Assembly: GCA_017591395.1 (NCBI GenBank)
Contig: WEDG01001445.1
Location: 83,718-147,717, forward strand
Source: Schistocephalus solidus
Taxonomy: Eukaryota > Platyhelminthes > Cestoda > Diphyllobothriidea > Diphyllobothriidae
DNA: 64,000 nucleotides
Direction of reading: 5' to 3'
Under the pieces are notes generated by a model that was not told the origin of the DNA, did not search any database, and was given only the letters and a program-made list of their open reading frames with translations. The stretch's first letter is position 1. Every line of letters starts with the position of its first letter. Shown here one piece after another: positions 8,870-20,430 of this stretch. The position numbers and the translations under genes are program-made.

Positions 8870-11800
8870 TATGTGCTACAACAGAAATTTGCTGTAGAAA
8901 CTTGGGAGTTCACACCTGATTGTGGCCTTCATACATTACGCCGTTTTTTAGCTTTCTGTAAGCTGCGTGCCGAACCAGGACGTGCAGAAACGATGGTTGC
9001 TTGAAGTTCTGCGCCTCCACTATGGAGTGGATGGCGGGACAATGCAAATAAGTACGTGATGGGCTCTGAACCCATTTTTATTTTGAATATGCCAGAGGTG
9101 CGGATGACATATGGAGCCTATAATTTTGGTTGTTTGTTTAAAAAACTACCATTTCTCGTTTTTTTCTTGAAAATTGCCTCTGTATAAAACCCGAGAAGTA
9201 CAATCTCATCGACATAGTTTTGCTCTGCGCTTAGGTGGTCTCTTTTAACAAAAAAAAACAGTTTGTGATGGAATTTTAGAAGCTTGATAAAACGCTTTAT
9301 ACTGTACTCCTTGTCAGTCTCTTTATATGGTTTTGAAAGCGGTTTGCTGACGTTTTGACCGGTTTATCCCATTGGATTCAGGTGAAGAAAGAATTGACAC
9401 TAATTGATACTATGGCCTTGTCTACGTTGACGTTTGTCCTCTTTAGATGTCCCAGAAACGGATTGGTTAGAGTTATCGTTGTATTCGCGTCCGTGGGGAA
9501 AATTTCAGACGTAGGAACCACAGTTTGACTAGGCTGCATGTGAGCCATGCTGGTATAATTGACTGGGTAGGGGATGGGGGATGGGGTGGCGGCTCCAAGT
9601 ATTTTGGCAGTGTGTCGAACCTTGATGAGGTCAGGTCTGCTGGCGGAACGACCAGTCCTTTCTGCTTAAATGCTGCCTCGTGCAAGAGGGCTTCTCGTGC
9701 ATTCTCGTGCTAGCAACTTTCTCATCTGCTCTCCGTCACATCGGCGATCTGTTAGTATAGACCGCAGCATGATATTTGCCTTCTGATGGTAGTCAGCCTT
9801 ATGCAGTGCAACCGTAGAACGTACTTTGTTGGCTGAGAGTAGCATACTGTTTGTTTGAGCTTTCAGTGTCTTGAGAGCCTTCCGCTCCGCCCTGGCGATT
9901 ATATACTACAACCTGTGTGGCATAATCAGGAAAGGGACTTGGCACCGAATGAAAAGCTTTTCCTCCTTCAGGCCCCTGGTTTGTTTGAGAATCGATCATC
10001 CAATGGCCAATAGACTAATCGGGTCGGTGTCCGTGCTGTTGCGACATGCTTTTCGACCCAGTACTTTGAGACTTTCAAGCATCTTTTGTCTGAGGATCGA
10101 TTTTGGGCTGCAATTTCGTCGTCATCCCTGAATAAGTAACTCGTTTTTTGAGATTTTTGTCGGCGTAACGCGTAGTCTTTTTTTCGCAGCGCTCCGATAT
10201 TTGTCTAGATCGCATACTGCGGTAGCGTAGCCCTTTTCCCCTCAACGTTATCTGCAGTCAGTTGATTCGAACGGAGGAACGCGAAAATCATTTGTCTACC
10301 ACGCTGCATCAGGTGGCGCGAACGGCATTAAAGACGTTGGGACAGAAACCCGGACCGATTGTAAACGTGAGTGATGACCTCTAACGCCCGAACAGCTGGC
10401 TTTGAGGGGTCAGATAAACCGGAAGCCTGAAGAAAGGTGTCAGTACGACGTCCTCTCCTGTCGCGCCCGCTAAAGACAGAGTCGAAGTACAACAAGCAGT
10501 TCCTATGAAGGCAGTTTGTCTTCTGTTCAAACGTCAAGACAACACAACGTTATTTCCTGCGAGCGTCTGTTGTTCTCGTGTATTTTCGGGTATGCGCACC
10601 TTCGCTTCTATTAGCAATGCATAAAAACCCACGAGCAACTGTCAAAAATCAGCGTTTGACCTATTTAGTGCCATAAAGTAGATTTCTTACATTTAGTGAC
10701 ATGGTCAATTCCCTTGCGAGTTGGCATAGTTGCTAAACGCAATCGCCCACTTTTTTGATTTTCGAGCTCGACATCCCCCTGTCTTGCTTCCTGACGGAAC
10801 TTTTTACAACAATAAGCAGTGCAGAAAGTGGAGGTATAACCCCAATAATAAATGCGTTTGTGCCGATCGGCCTAGGGCGATTGAGCTTATAGGTCGGGCC
10901 GAGTCTGAATTCGAAGCTATCTGTATACTAATGTGCGGTTTTTAAGGGCAAACGAGTCAGGGGCATGCATTCAACACATGCTACTGCTCAATAAGCGCTT
11001 ATTTTTATACAGACAGCCACAATAAGCTTAAGATTACAGGCCCATAACGACAAGTAATCCGTTGTTTCAAAAAGACCCTTTCCCCCTAAGAAACTGATAT
11101 GCACATCATATTTACTCTCTTCTTTATCAGCCCTTTCTAGGGGCGAAAACGGTTCAAGATGAATGAGGATGAGGCAAGTAGCTTTAATCTATTCTTCTTT
11201 GAACTTGTACTATTCGCATGCCGATTCCATTCCGCAAATGAAGGATATATTCTATGACCGGTCGTTTTCGGCAGCTATTAAATAGGGGCCATTTCATCCG
11301 GTAATCGAAAACAAATGGAAATTCAACCGTTGTCGTCCGATGAAATCCACTGTATGCTCCACAGTAGGGGTGGTCAGAGACGGTAACTTACGCTGGACTC
11401 TAGTGAGAGCAGACTTACAATGCATCTGCCTCACACTCTGCTCCACTCCCCATTGGCCTGGCGTCAAGAGTCAAAGCCATAACTTCTAAGGCGTCTCGGT
11501 AGTGTGGCAGCCAAATGAGAGAGCCACTCTATAACGAGCTTTGCTGTTGTATCTTTAGACCAAACCTAGTCCATAATCTGCATTATTCGGGCTTTGCTGA
11601 GTCGGTATGCGCCCTTACTTAAGGTCGTACGTGCATGTGACAGGTAGCAGGCAGAGGCTTCGCAGTACATCAGCTTGCGCGTTCAATCCCGCCGACAGTA
11701 GGTCTGTAGGCTCGGACAGATGACTAGCGCTTGAGAAAAGTAAGAGACATAGAATCCGATACTCAGGTACCCTTTCTCACGGCACATCAGCGCATTCCTC

Positions 11801-13410
11801 ACGATAACGAATTTTACGCTAGCGTACATGTCCCGATGCACTAACGGTGTCAGCCACTCATCCATGATACTAATGGTCAAGTACCAATGGTTCCTTGTAA
11901 TGTGGACTATGTGGCAACTCTCTAGGATTTGAGAGCAGAAATCCCTCTTTGAAGACTGATTCATACGAAGTTAGCGATCAGTTCCCGTTTGATATGCACA
12001 GACGCCTCATTAAAAAATAGTATCTGAGGCATCCGTATCCGAGCCCGGAGCCCCTCCGGTCTGTGACTGAGGTACGATTGCCCCATGGCGGTCACTACGC
12101 TGAAGAAAGCCATTCCAGTCTCATTCATTTAGGTCTCATTCAGAAAATGCGCGAAACTTGACTCTGCCCACCTGTCCATTACATGCTACTCAACAACGCC
12201 GTTCATTTAGAGCCTAGTGAGACAAGACAACAGGGTGGTGAATAGTTGTCAAATATGATTTTTGCTATTATTATTTAGTCGTAACCGTTATTATTATTAT
12301 TATTATTATTATTACCCTCACCTTCATAATAACCAATATCCTCATAACTATTTATCGTTCCCATTATATTACCGTCCTTTTACTGCAGCCTCAGCTTCGA
12401 CGACACGCAGCACCGTCTGACATAGTCCTGTAATGTTGCCATGGTGAGTGGGATTCGAGGTGTAGAACTCTGACCTCGAGCTCGGAAAATTCTGGTAAAC
12501 ATCCCTGCTACAGGTCGTGCCCCAGAAACAGCATCCAACGAATCGCTGCTGGTTAGCAGTCCAGTTGGCTTACCGCGGGCCAGTGATTATGGGACAAAAA
12601 TAGCTAGAAGTTAAATTTAACGTACTGGGATGACTGATAAGCACGTTATTCGCTGGATCCAGGATTTGTAGATCAACTTCATCTAGCCCGAAATCACCCA
12701 CGTTAGGTCCTTCGACTGACCGGAGACCTGTGATCGGAGGAATCAGTCAATCCGGATGACTATGTTGTTAGGTGTATGGTTGGTCAAGCTGAACGCTTCT
12801 GATGTCCTGAGGATGTCTTGACCGCGCTGCTCTGGAGAGCACATCCTGAACATTTGGGCTCTTTTGCATTTTGCGAATTTCACTCTCCGTTTCGGTTTCT
12901 GGGAGGCCCAACATAGGATATAATTTCCTTGCAAGGTGAATTATGATACAGGTTCAATGGAGTTTAAGCGAACAGTGATAATTTCAAGCGTATGGTATTT
13001 TGTCAAACAGCGATTTTTTGCTGTCCAAAAAATGTTCATTACCAACGGTATAAAGGAATACACGTTCTTCGCTTGGCACTCACAATTTACGCAGGTTTTG
13101 AAAAAGCTCTATCGGTGAGAAATACACCGGGACCCACTTTAAAATGTCTCCACATGACTGAGAGGAAACCAGGCTATAATATCAATAAAAATTTAAGGTT
13201 TTTTGACATAAAGTTGTCATTAAAACAAAAAGCAATAAACTCATTCAAGCAACTCTGACTGCTTAAAATGTCAAAAATGGGAGGACATACACAGAAGAAA
13301 ACATTCACTTTTTCAAATCAAACACCACTTTCCTGTGGTCATACCGAGTATAGTTTGTGTGTTCTGTGCTTGCTTATTATTGACACGGCCTGTCTCGTGT
13401 GTGTTTGTGT
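8870..13410. other. long stretch without a supported gene
   Basis: I see no coding sequence with family support here. A small R1 scrap in minus orientation lies at about 11,340-11,500 (CACTGTATGCTCCACAG, GGCCTGGCGTCAAGAGTCAA). A (TTA)n microsatellite lies at 12,287-12,314. The remainder is unrecognised, with short open frames that lack motifs. Confidence 0.4.
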
Positions 13411-13876
13411 GTGTGGTGGGGTGTTGGGGTACTAGAGAGGGGCAGCACCACACAGCTTGCATTTGGTCGCTCCATTTGTCTCGTATAGGTGGTGAATGCT
13501 CCTGTGGCCGCCTCTAACTGGTACCCAACTCTCACCTGTGGCTCCTCGAAGTTGGGTTCTTCCCAGCGGCCACACCCGGGCAACCGTCACGACCGGCGGG
13601 CTAAACCAGGTGAGGGTCTCCGGTGTTGTGTATGCCTTCACACCCGGTATGTCTGACTCCCGAACTTCCCACCTGCCCCCTCTCAAAAAGTCCTACGGTG
13701 GGGGCGACAGCAACCCCGTAGGCGGCCCAGACTAACTCGGGTCGTTCTCCCACTAAAACAAATCCGTGACCCATAGTAGAGGTCGGCAGCCGTTTGGGAT
13801 GTCCGAGCAGCCCTATTTAGGTATAGCACTGCTTGCCTCCTCGCGGAGGAAGGGGCTAGAAAATGTGCCCTAAAAA
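13411..13876 (+). promoter_or_regulatory. LINE 5' UTR / putative internal promoter
   Basis: This is GT-rich then GC-rich leader between the LINE 5' end and the first ATG at 13,877. LINEs of this type usually carry an internal pol II promoter here. No specific promoter motif was identified. Confidence 0.5.
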
Positions 13877-14825
13877 ATGGTGGGTCTCACGTCTTCTGCA
13901 GCCGGCCGCGGCTCGCAGATCGCAAACTACGAGGTCGTAAAACTCAAACAAACAACAATACCCCCCGTCCCCATCCCCCCTCGCCATAGTCTCCAGGCTG
14001 CTCGGGTGAGTCCACTCACACTAGCAGCCTGGAATGTTCGTTCCCTTTTAGACAATCCTAGGAGCAACCGGCCGAAACAGAGGACGGCGCTAGTCGCTCG
14101 GGAAATGGCGCGCTACAAGGTGGAAATTGCTGCTCTCAGCGAGACCCGATTCTCTGAGCAGGGTCAGCTGGAGGAGGTGGGAACCGGCTACACTTTCTTC
14201 TGGAGCGGCCGGCCAAAGGCAGAGCGACGCGACGCTGGTGTTGCCTTTGCCATCCGTAACGACATCGTGGGACGTCTGCCCTGTCTGCCGCAGGGTATAA
14301 GGATCGCCTGGTGAGCCTCCGCCTGCCTCTTCGGGGCGACCAGTTCGCCACCATCATCAGCGCCTACGCTCCCCCAATGACGAGCTCTGATGCGGCAAAG
14401 GACAAATTCTACGAGGACCTGCACGCCTTGCTGGCGACTGTGCCGAAAGAGGACAAGTTAATTGTCCTTGGTGACTTCAATGCCCGCGTCGGGACGGACC
14501 ACGCTGCCTGGCAGGGAGTGCTGGGTCCCCACGGTCCCGGTAGCTGCAACGATAACGGCCTCCTTCTTCTGCGCACGTGTGCGGAACACCGTCTCCTGCT
14601 GTCCAACATCTTCTTCCGCCTTCCGACGCGGGAGAAGGCCAGGTGGATGCACCATCGGTCGTGGCGCTGGCATCTGCTGGACTATAATCTCGTCCGGAGG
14701 CGAGCTCGACAGGACGTGCTGGTAACCAAGGCGATCTGTGATGCCCATGGTTGGACAGATCACCACCTCGTCATCTCCCAGATGAGGCTCCGACTGCAAT
14801 TTCGACGAAGGCCCCAAGGTAAGAG
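13877..14825 (+). pseudogene. LINE A AP-type endonuclease domain (frameshifted)
   Basis: The start ATG at 13,877 opens a frame to 14,314. The protein continues in another frame from 14,311, so about two bases were lost near 14,297. Endonuclease/exonuclease/phosphatase motifs are visible in order: LAAWNVRSL (Asn), ALSETRF (Glu), [16 protein letters not shown] (Asp and Asn) and WTDHHLVIS (Asp-His). All catalytic positions are kept although the frame is broken. In this family the domain nicks target DNA for target-primed reverse transcription. Copy B at 22.0-22.8 kb carries the C-terminal part of the same domain. Confidence 0.85.
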
Positions 14826-17032
14826 GCCGCCATGTAAGTTAAATACTCTTTTATTACATTTGCGTGCTCAAAGTTTTGATTTCAGCAACCCAATAACCGG
14901 GAAACTGGAGGACCTGCATGCTCCAGATGATAACGCTACCGTGGAGACACGATGGTGTCAACTGCGAAATGTCATCCAGTCCACCGCCCTCGATGTCCTC
15001 GGATGCGCACGCCATCGACACCAGGACTGGTTTGACGGCAATGATGCTGACATCAGCAACTTACTCGTGGAGAAGAATGGACTACACAAAGCCTACATGG
15101 ACCTTCGGACTTACGCCACCAAAGCAGCCTTTTTTCATATGCCGGCGCCTTGTACAACAACGGCTGCGGGACATGCAGGATGCCTGGATGATCCGAAAGG
15201 CTGAGGAAATCCAGGGGTATGCGGACCGCAATGAAATGAAAAACTTTCAAAGCCATCAAGGCCATCTACGGCCCGTGTATCAAGGGGTCCGCACCGCTGC
15301 TCAGCTCTGACGGCACAACACTGCTGACAGAGAAATCGCAAATTCTGAAGAGCTGGGCCGAGCACTTCAGAAGTGTCCTTAATTGCTCATCAGCCATCTC
15401 CGATGCTGCCATCGAACGGCTCCCTCAAGTGGACACGAACAATGACCTGGATCTGCCGCCTTCCCTACCAGAAACCATCCGGGCCGTGCAGCAGATTTCC
15501 AGCGGTAAAGCACCGGGATCCGACGCAATCCCACCGGAAGTCTACAAGCACGGTGGGCCCCGGCTGATGGCAGAACTCACAACACTCTTCCAGGAGATGT
15601 GGCGCCAAGGACAAGTTCCTCGGGATTTCAAAGACGCGACCATCGTCCATCTCTACAAACGGAAGGGGAACCGGCAACTCTGTGATAATCACAGAGGCAT
15701 CTCGTTGATCAACATCGCCGGGAAGATCTTCGCCCGTATCCTTCTCAATCGTCTTAACGGTCACCTAGAGCAGGGCCTGCTCCCGGAAAGCCAATGTGGC
15801 TTCCGCCGACACCGCGAGACAACCGATTTGATCTTTCCCGCCCGCCAGCTACAAGAGAAGTGTCAGGAGATGCGAACTCACCTATATACTACCTTCGTGG
15901 ATCTAACTAAAGCCTTTGACACGGTGAATCGGGACGGACTGTGGAAAGTCATGCAGAAATTCGGCTGTCCTGAGCGGTTCACACACATCGTGCGTCAGCT
16001 TCATGACGGGATGACGGCGCGCGTCACTGACAACGGGACGGTATCCGAAGCATTCGCAGTGACCAACGGAGTGAAGCAGGGCTGCGTACTGGCCCCCACC
16101 CTATTCAGTCTCATGTTCTCGGCTATGCTGATGGACGCCTACCGTGATGAGCAGCCTGGTATCCGCATCACCTACAGAACTGACGGGCACCTTCTCAACA
16201 GTCGGCGTATGCAGGCTCCAACGCGCGTGTCTACGACTACAGTCCATGACTTGCTCTTCGCGGAAGACTGCGCCTTTAACACCGTGACGGAGGAGGACAT
16301 GCAAAGGAGCATGGACCTCTTCGCCGAAGGCTGCGCCGATTTCAGATTAACAATCAGTACAGCCAAAACGGTTGTCATGCACCAGCCGCCACCCAGCGCG
16401 GAATACAATGCTCCTCGAATCAATGTCAACGGTGCTCAACTCAAAAACGTGGAAACCTTCGCTATCTAGGAAGCACGATGTCACGCAACACGAGAATCGA
16501 TGACGAGGTTGCCCAACGGATCTCCAAAGCTAGTCAGGCCTTCGGCCGGCTGCAGGCCTCCGTGTGGAATCGCCGCGGTATTCGCCTGAACACCAAACTG
16601 AAGATGTACAAGGCCGTCGTCTTGACGACACTCCTTAACGGAGCGGAAACCTGGACCGTCTACTCGAATCAAGCCAGGAAGCTGAATCACTTTCATCTCA
16701 GCTGCCTCCGCAGAATACTGAAGCTGAGATGACAAGACAGGATCCCGGACACGGAAGTCCTGGAGCAGACCGGAATCCTCAGCATCCATGTAATGCTGAG
16801 GCAAGTGCAGCTGCAATGGAGTGCTCACCTGGTAAGAATGGACGACGAGCGACTACCCAAACGACTTTTCTACGGAGATGTCGCTACGGGTTCTCGTCGG
16901 CAGGGAGTTCAAAATCGACACTACAAGGACACTTTGAAGAAATCGCTGAAGCAACTGCAAATCAACTCGGTGACCTGGGAGGACCTCGCCCAGGATAGAC
17001 CGGTATGGAGAAGATCAGTGAAGACTGGTTAA
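14826..17032 (+). pseudogene. LINE A reverse transcriptase (frameshifted, catalytic Asp changed)
   Basis: The linker frame shifts at about 15,130 (T run) and again near 15,250. From 15,429 an open frame carries the fingers/palm: RKGNRQLCDNHRGISLIN, TFVDLTKAFDTVNRDG (motif A, Asp present), [14 protein letters not shown] (motif B) and HDLLFAEDCAF (motif C). Motif C normally reads F-A-D-D; here the first catalytic Asp is Glu. The frame ends at 16,469 through a short deletion, continues at 16,478-16,732, then meets a TGA after ILKLR. The domain tail continues in frame to TAA at 17,030-17,032. Copy B has the intact FADD and the same TGA. Confidence 0.85.
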
Positions 17033-17099
17033 ACAATCTATGAGGCCAACCGGATCGCCGCCGCCAAGGCCAAAAGAGCGGCACGAAAGTCACCAGCGC

Positions 17100-17872
17100 C
17101 CCGGACCAACACCGCCAATGCCCAGGCCCTGCCAACATGCCCGCGCTGTCAACGCATCTTCCACGTCAAATTCTGCCAACCCTCCTTCTGATTCTCCCAC
17201 CCTCACTCCTGGCATCAATTCCATTACTCCCACCATAATAGAGACCACATCCATCTGCTCATCGCCTGTTACCCCACCACCGCAACCACCACCACCTTCG
17301 CCTTCACTACCACCACCACCACCATCAGCGATGGGGAATCTCTCCTAAGCTGTACTCAATGCGACCGCACATTCACCTCACGCATCGGCCTGGTCAATCA
17401 CTTGCGTATACATCGTACAGAGACCGGTGAGCCAGTGCCTGGAACACCATCACACAGAGGAGATCGTCGCCTCCACTGCCCTCACTGTCGTCGTGCATTC
17501 ACTCATCGCATGGGCCTATTCGGTCACATGCGCATCCATGACAGCGGAATACACCACAATGCCGACAACACCGATACACCATGCACCCCCTCCGCTCCTG
17601 CCATTCTGAGCGCCCCTAACACCCCCACTACCATGAATGACATCCCCCCGGCCTCTACCGATTTCTCCTGCCCACACTGCGCCCGCAACTTCAACTCACG
17701 CATCGGCCTGGTCGGTCACCTGCGAATCCATCGCACGGAGGCTGGTGAACCAGTGCCTGGGGCTCTGACATACAGTCGACGCGCCCGCCTTCACCGCCCT
17801 CACTGCTCCCGCACATTTACACACCGCTTGGGCCTATTAGGACACATGCGCCTCCACGACAACCTCCGGTAA
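17100..17872 (+). pseudogene. LINE A C-terminal C2H2 zinc-finger domain
   Basis: After a Pro/Thr/Ser-rich spacer the fingers follow: CTQCDRTFTSRIGL...HLRIH, CPHCRRAFTHRMGL...HMRIH, CPHCARNFNSRIGL...HLRIH and a fourth that starts RPHC (first Cys lost). They are joined by the repeated linker HRTE-GEPVPG. A frameshift lies just before the first finger (about 17,345). An upstream finger seen in copy B (CPRCQRIF) is broken here. C-terminal C2H2 arrays probably bind nucleic acid, perhaps for target choice; that role is inference. Confidence 0.82.
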
Positions 17873-17911
17873 ACCACCGGATGCTAAGCTACATCAGCGT
17901 ACACTACCTAC

Positions 17912-19440
17912 GACAGTTCGACCGTCAATTTCGACGAGGTCCACCGTATGCTCCACACCAGGTGGTGCAGGGACGGTGACTTGCGCGTGAATTAGTTTTA
18001 AGTGATAGTAGCCTTGCGCTGCAGCTCCCGCACTCTCTCCTCCTCCCCCACCTGAGCCCGGTGTCAAGATAGAGTCAAGAAGACCGGAGATGGGAGAGGG
18101 TGCAGGTGGCTGGCCTTGCCTGAGCCGCCCCTGGGCGTGCCACTTCACCTGGCTCGGATACCACGGAGTGGGAGTGCCATAAAGGCCACAGTAAGAAGGA
18201 GCCATTGCAACCTGACTCTCAGTCCGCCAGTCAGCCACTCCACACAAAACACACATTGGGCTGACCACGCGGTCCAAGTTATCCCGTCAGTTGGCAACCT
18301 TCGAAGCCACGGCTTTTAGCGCACCGTGATAGTTTCAAGCGCGTCAGATTGTTTATAATGAGGAAAATATGCTGAGCTCTCGACCTCACTCTCTTCCCCA
18401 CCCCCACAATAAGACCACTGTCCGAGCCGGTCAGCTGTCTGATGCGGAAGCAGGCGCAGCTGCTGGTGACCTCGTCTACGTGTACTTCGTACACGACCTG
18501 GCCCCCCCAAACACAAGCACCAGCATTTCACACAACAGGGGGTTGAACGGCTTACATCTCACATGTGTGAGATAGCCAGAGTTCACGTTAAGAAGGAGCC
18601 ATCGCAGCCTTACTCTCAGACCACCAGTCAGCCACTCCACACAACACACATTGGACTAACTGCGAGGTCTGAGTGTAATTGTCAGTTGGCAACATTCCAA
18701 CCACGGCACTCAACGTTATCGCACTCTCTTCTCCTCCCCCACCTGAGCCCGGTCTCATGACACAGTCAAGAAGACCGGAGATGGGAGAGGGCTAAGGTGG
18801 CTGGTGTGGCCGGAGCCACCCCTGGGCGTACCACCACACCTGGCTCGGATCCCACAGAGTGGGAGTGCCATAAAGACCACATTAAGAAGGAGCCATTTAA
18901 GCCTGACTCTCAGTCCACCAGTCAGCCACTCCACACAAAACACACATTGGGCTGACCACGTGGTCCGAGTTATCCCGTCAGTTGGCAACCTTCCAAGCCA
19001 CGGCTTTTAGCACACCGTGATAGTTTTAAGCGCGTCAGAGTGCTTAGAGTGAGGAACATGCGCTGAGCTGTCGACCTCACTCTCTCCCCAACCCCCACCA
19101 TCAGACACTGTCCGAGCCGGTCAGTTGCCTGATGTGGGAGTGGGCGCATTGGCTGACGGATCGGCGTACCCGACTTCGCACGCCACAGCACGACCTGGCC
19201 CCCCTAACGCACACACCTGGATTAACAAACTCAGGGGATATGGAGCAGCCATTGCCGTCTGACTCCCAGTCCACTGGTCAGCCACTCGACACACACAGCA
19301 CATACACTGAGCCGATGGCGTGGTCTGGTGGAAGCGTCAGATTGGCAGACTTCGCAGCCACGGTTTCTAGGAAACCGTGATATACTCTGGTAAATGGTGA
19401 TTGTGAGGGTGTTGTCGATGTATTGGTGTAGGTAGTGTGT
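17912..19440 (-). repeat. R1 repeat, left inverted arm with internal duplication
   Basis: The reverse complement of 22,757-23,595 aligns here as two blocks, 17,912-18,070 and about 18,720-19,440. Between them about 650 bases repeat R1 again (18,040-18,350 resembles 18,720-19,030). R1 carries near-palindromes such as CACGGTTTCTAGGAAACCGTG at 19,358-19,379 and the recurring CACCTGAGCCCGGT and CAGTTCGAC motifs. No coding sequence is credible. It is an unclassified, non-autonomous dispersed family with at least ten fragments in this window. Confidence 0.75.
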
Positions 19441-19454
19441 GCTGATGTAGCTTA

Positions 19455-20391
19455 GCCTCCGGTGGTTTACCGGAGGTTGTCGTGGAGGCGCATGTGTCCT
19501 TATAGGCCCATGCGGTGTGTAAATGTGCGGGAGCACTGAGGGCAGTGAAGGCGGGCGCGTCGACTGTATGTCGGAGCCCCAGGCACTGGTTCACCAGCCT
19601 CCGTGCGATGGATTTGCAGGTGACCGACCAGGCCGATGCGTGAGTTGAAGTTGCGGGCGCAGTGTGGGCAGGAGAAATCGGTAGAGGCCGGGGGGATGTC
19701 ATTCATGGTAGTGGGGGTGTTAGGGGCGCTCAGAATGGCAGGAGCGGAGGGGGTGCATGGTGTATCGGTGTTGTCGGCATTGTGGTGTATTCCGCTGTCA
19801 TGGATGCGCATGTGACCGAATAGGCCCATGCGATGAGTGAATGCACGACGACAGTGAGGGCAGTGGAGGCGACGATCTCCTCTGTGTGATGGTGTTCCAG
19901 GCACTGGCTCACCGGTCTCTGTACGATGTATACGCAAGTGATTGACCAGGCCGATGCGTGAGGTGAATGTGCGGTCGCATTGAGTACAGCTTAGGGAGAG
20001 ATTCCCCATCGCTGATGGTGGTGGTGGTGGTAGTGAAGGCGAAGGTGGTGGTGGTTGCGGTGGTGGGGGTAGCAGGCGATGAGTAGATGGATGTGGTCTC
20101 TATGATGTTGGGAGTAATGGAATTGATGCCAGGAGTGAGGGTGGGAGAATCAGAAGGAGGGTTGGCAGAATTTGACGTACAAGCTGGAATTGTCGGATTG
20201 TTGGTGCATTGCGTCCGAACACGTCCAACCAGGCCGATTCTTGTGCGGAAAATGCGTTGACAGCGCGGGCATGTTGGCAGGGCCTGGGCATTGGCGGTAT
20301 TTGTCCAGGGCGCCGTTGACTTTCGTGCCGCTCTTTTGGCCTTGGCGGTGGCGATCCGGTTGGCCTCATAGATTGCTGAACCAGTCTTCAC
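19455..20391 (-). pseudogene. LINE B C2H2 zinc-finger domain
   Basis: The first part (20,391 down to about 20,000) has the Lys/Ala-rich linker and a first finger CPRCQRIFRTRIGL whose His pair is altered, then a Thr-rich spacer. A second frame (20,009-19,500) has four fingers with all Cys present, ending FTHRMGL then a stop. Copy A reads through at that point to GHMRLHDNLR. Five finger units are therefore recognisable. Confidence 0.82.
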
Positions 20392-20430
20392 TGATCTTCT
20401 CCATGCCGGTCTATCCTGAGCGAGGTCCTC

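Larger units (their letters stand above)
13411..17911 (+). mobile_element. LINE copy A: non-LTR retrotransposon, near full length
   Basis: The order is 5' UTR (13,411-13,876), AP-type endonuclease, reverse transcriptase, a Lys-rich linker and C2H2 zinc fingers ending at 17,872. The 3' UTR ends at CACTACCTAC (17,911), where R1 sequence begins. The 5' end is recognised because the last 75 bases of the window match 13,411-13,485. The coding part has at least four frameshifts and several stops, so this copy is dead. The layout matches elements abundant in diphyllobothriidean tapeworm genomes, where the endonuclease is often annotated as craniofacial development protein 2-like. The exact LINE clade was not determined. 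Confidence 0.88.
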
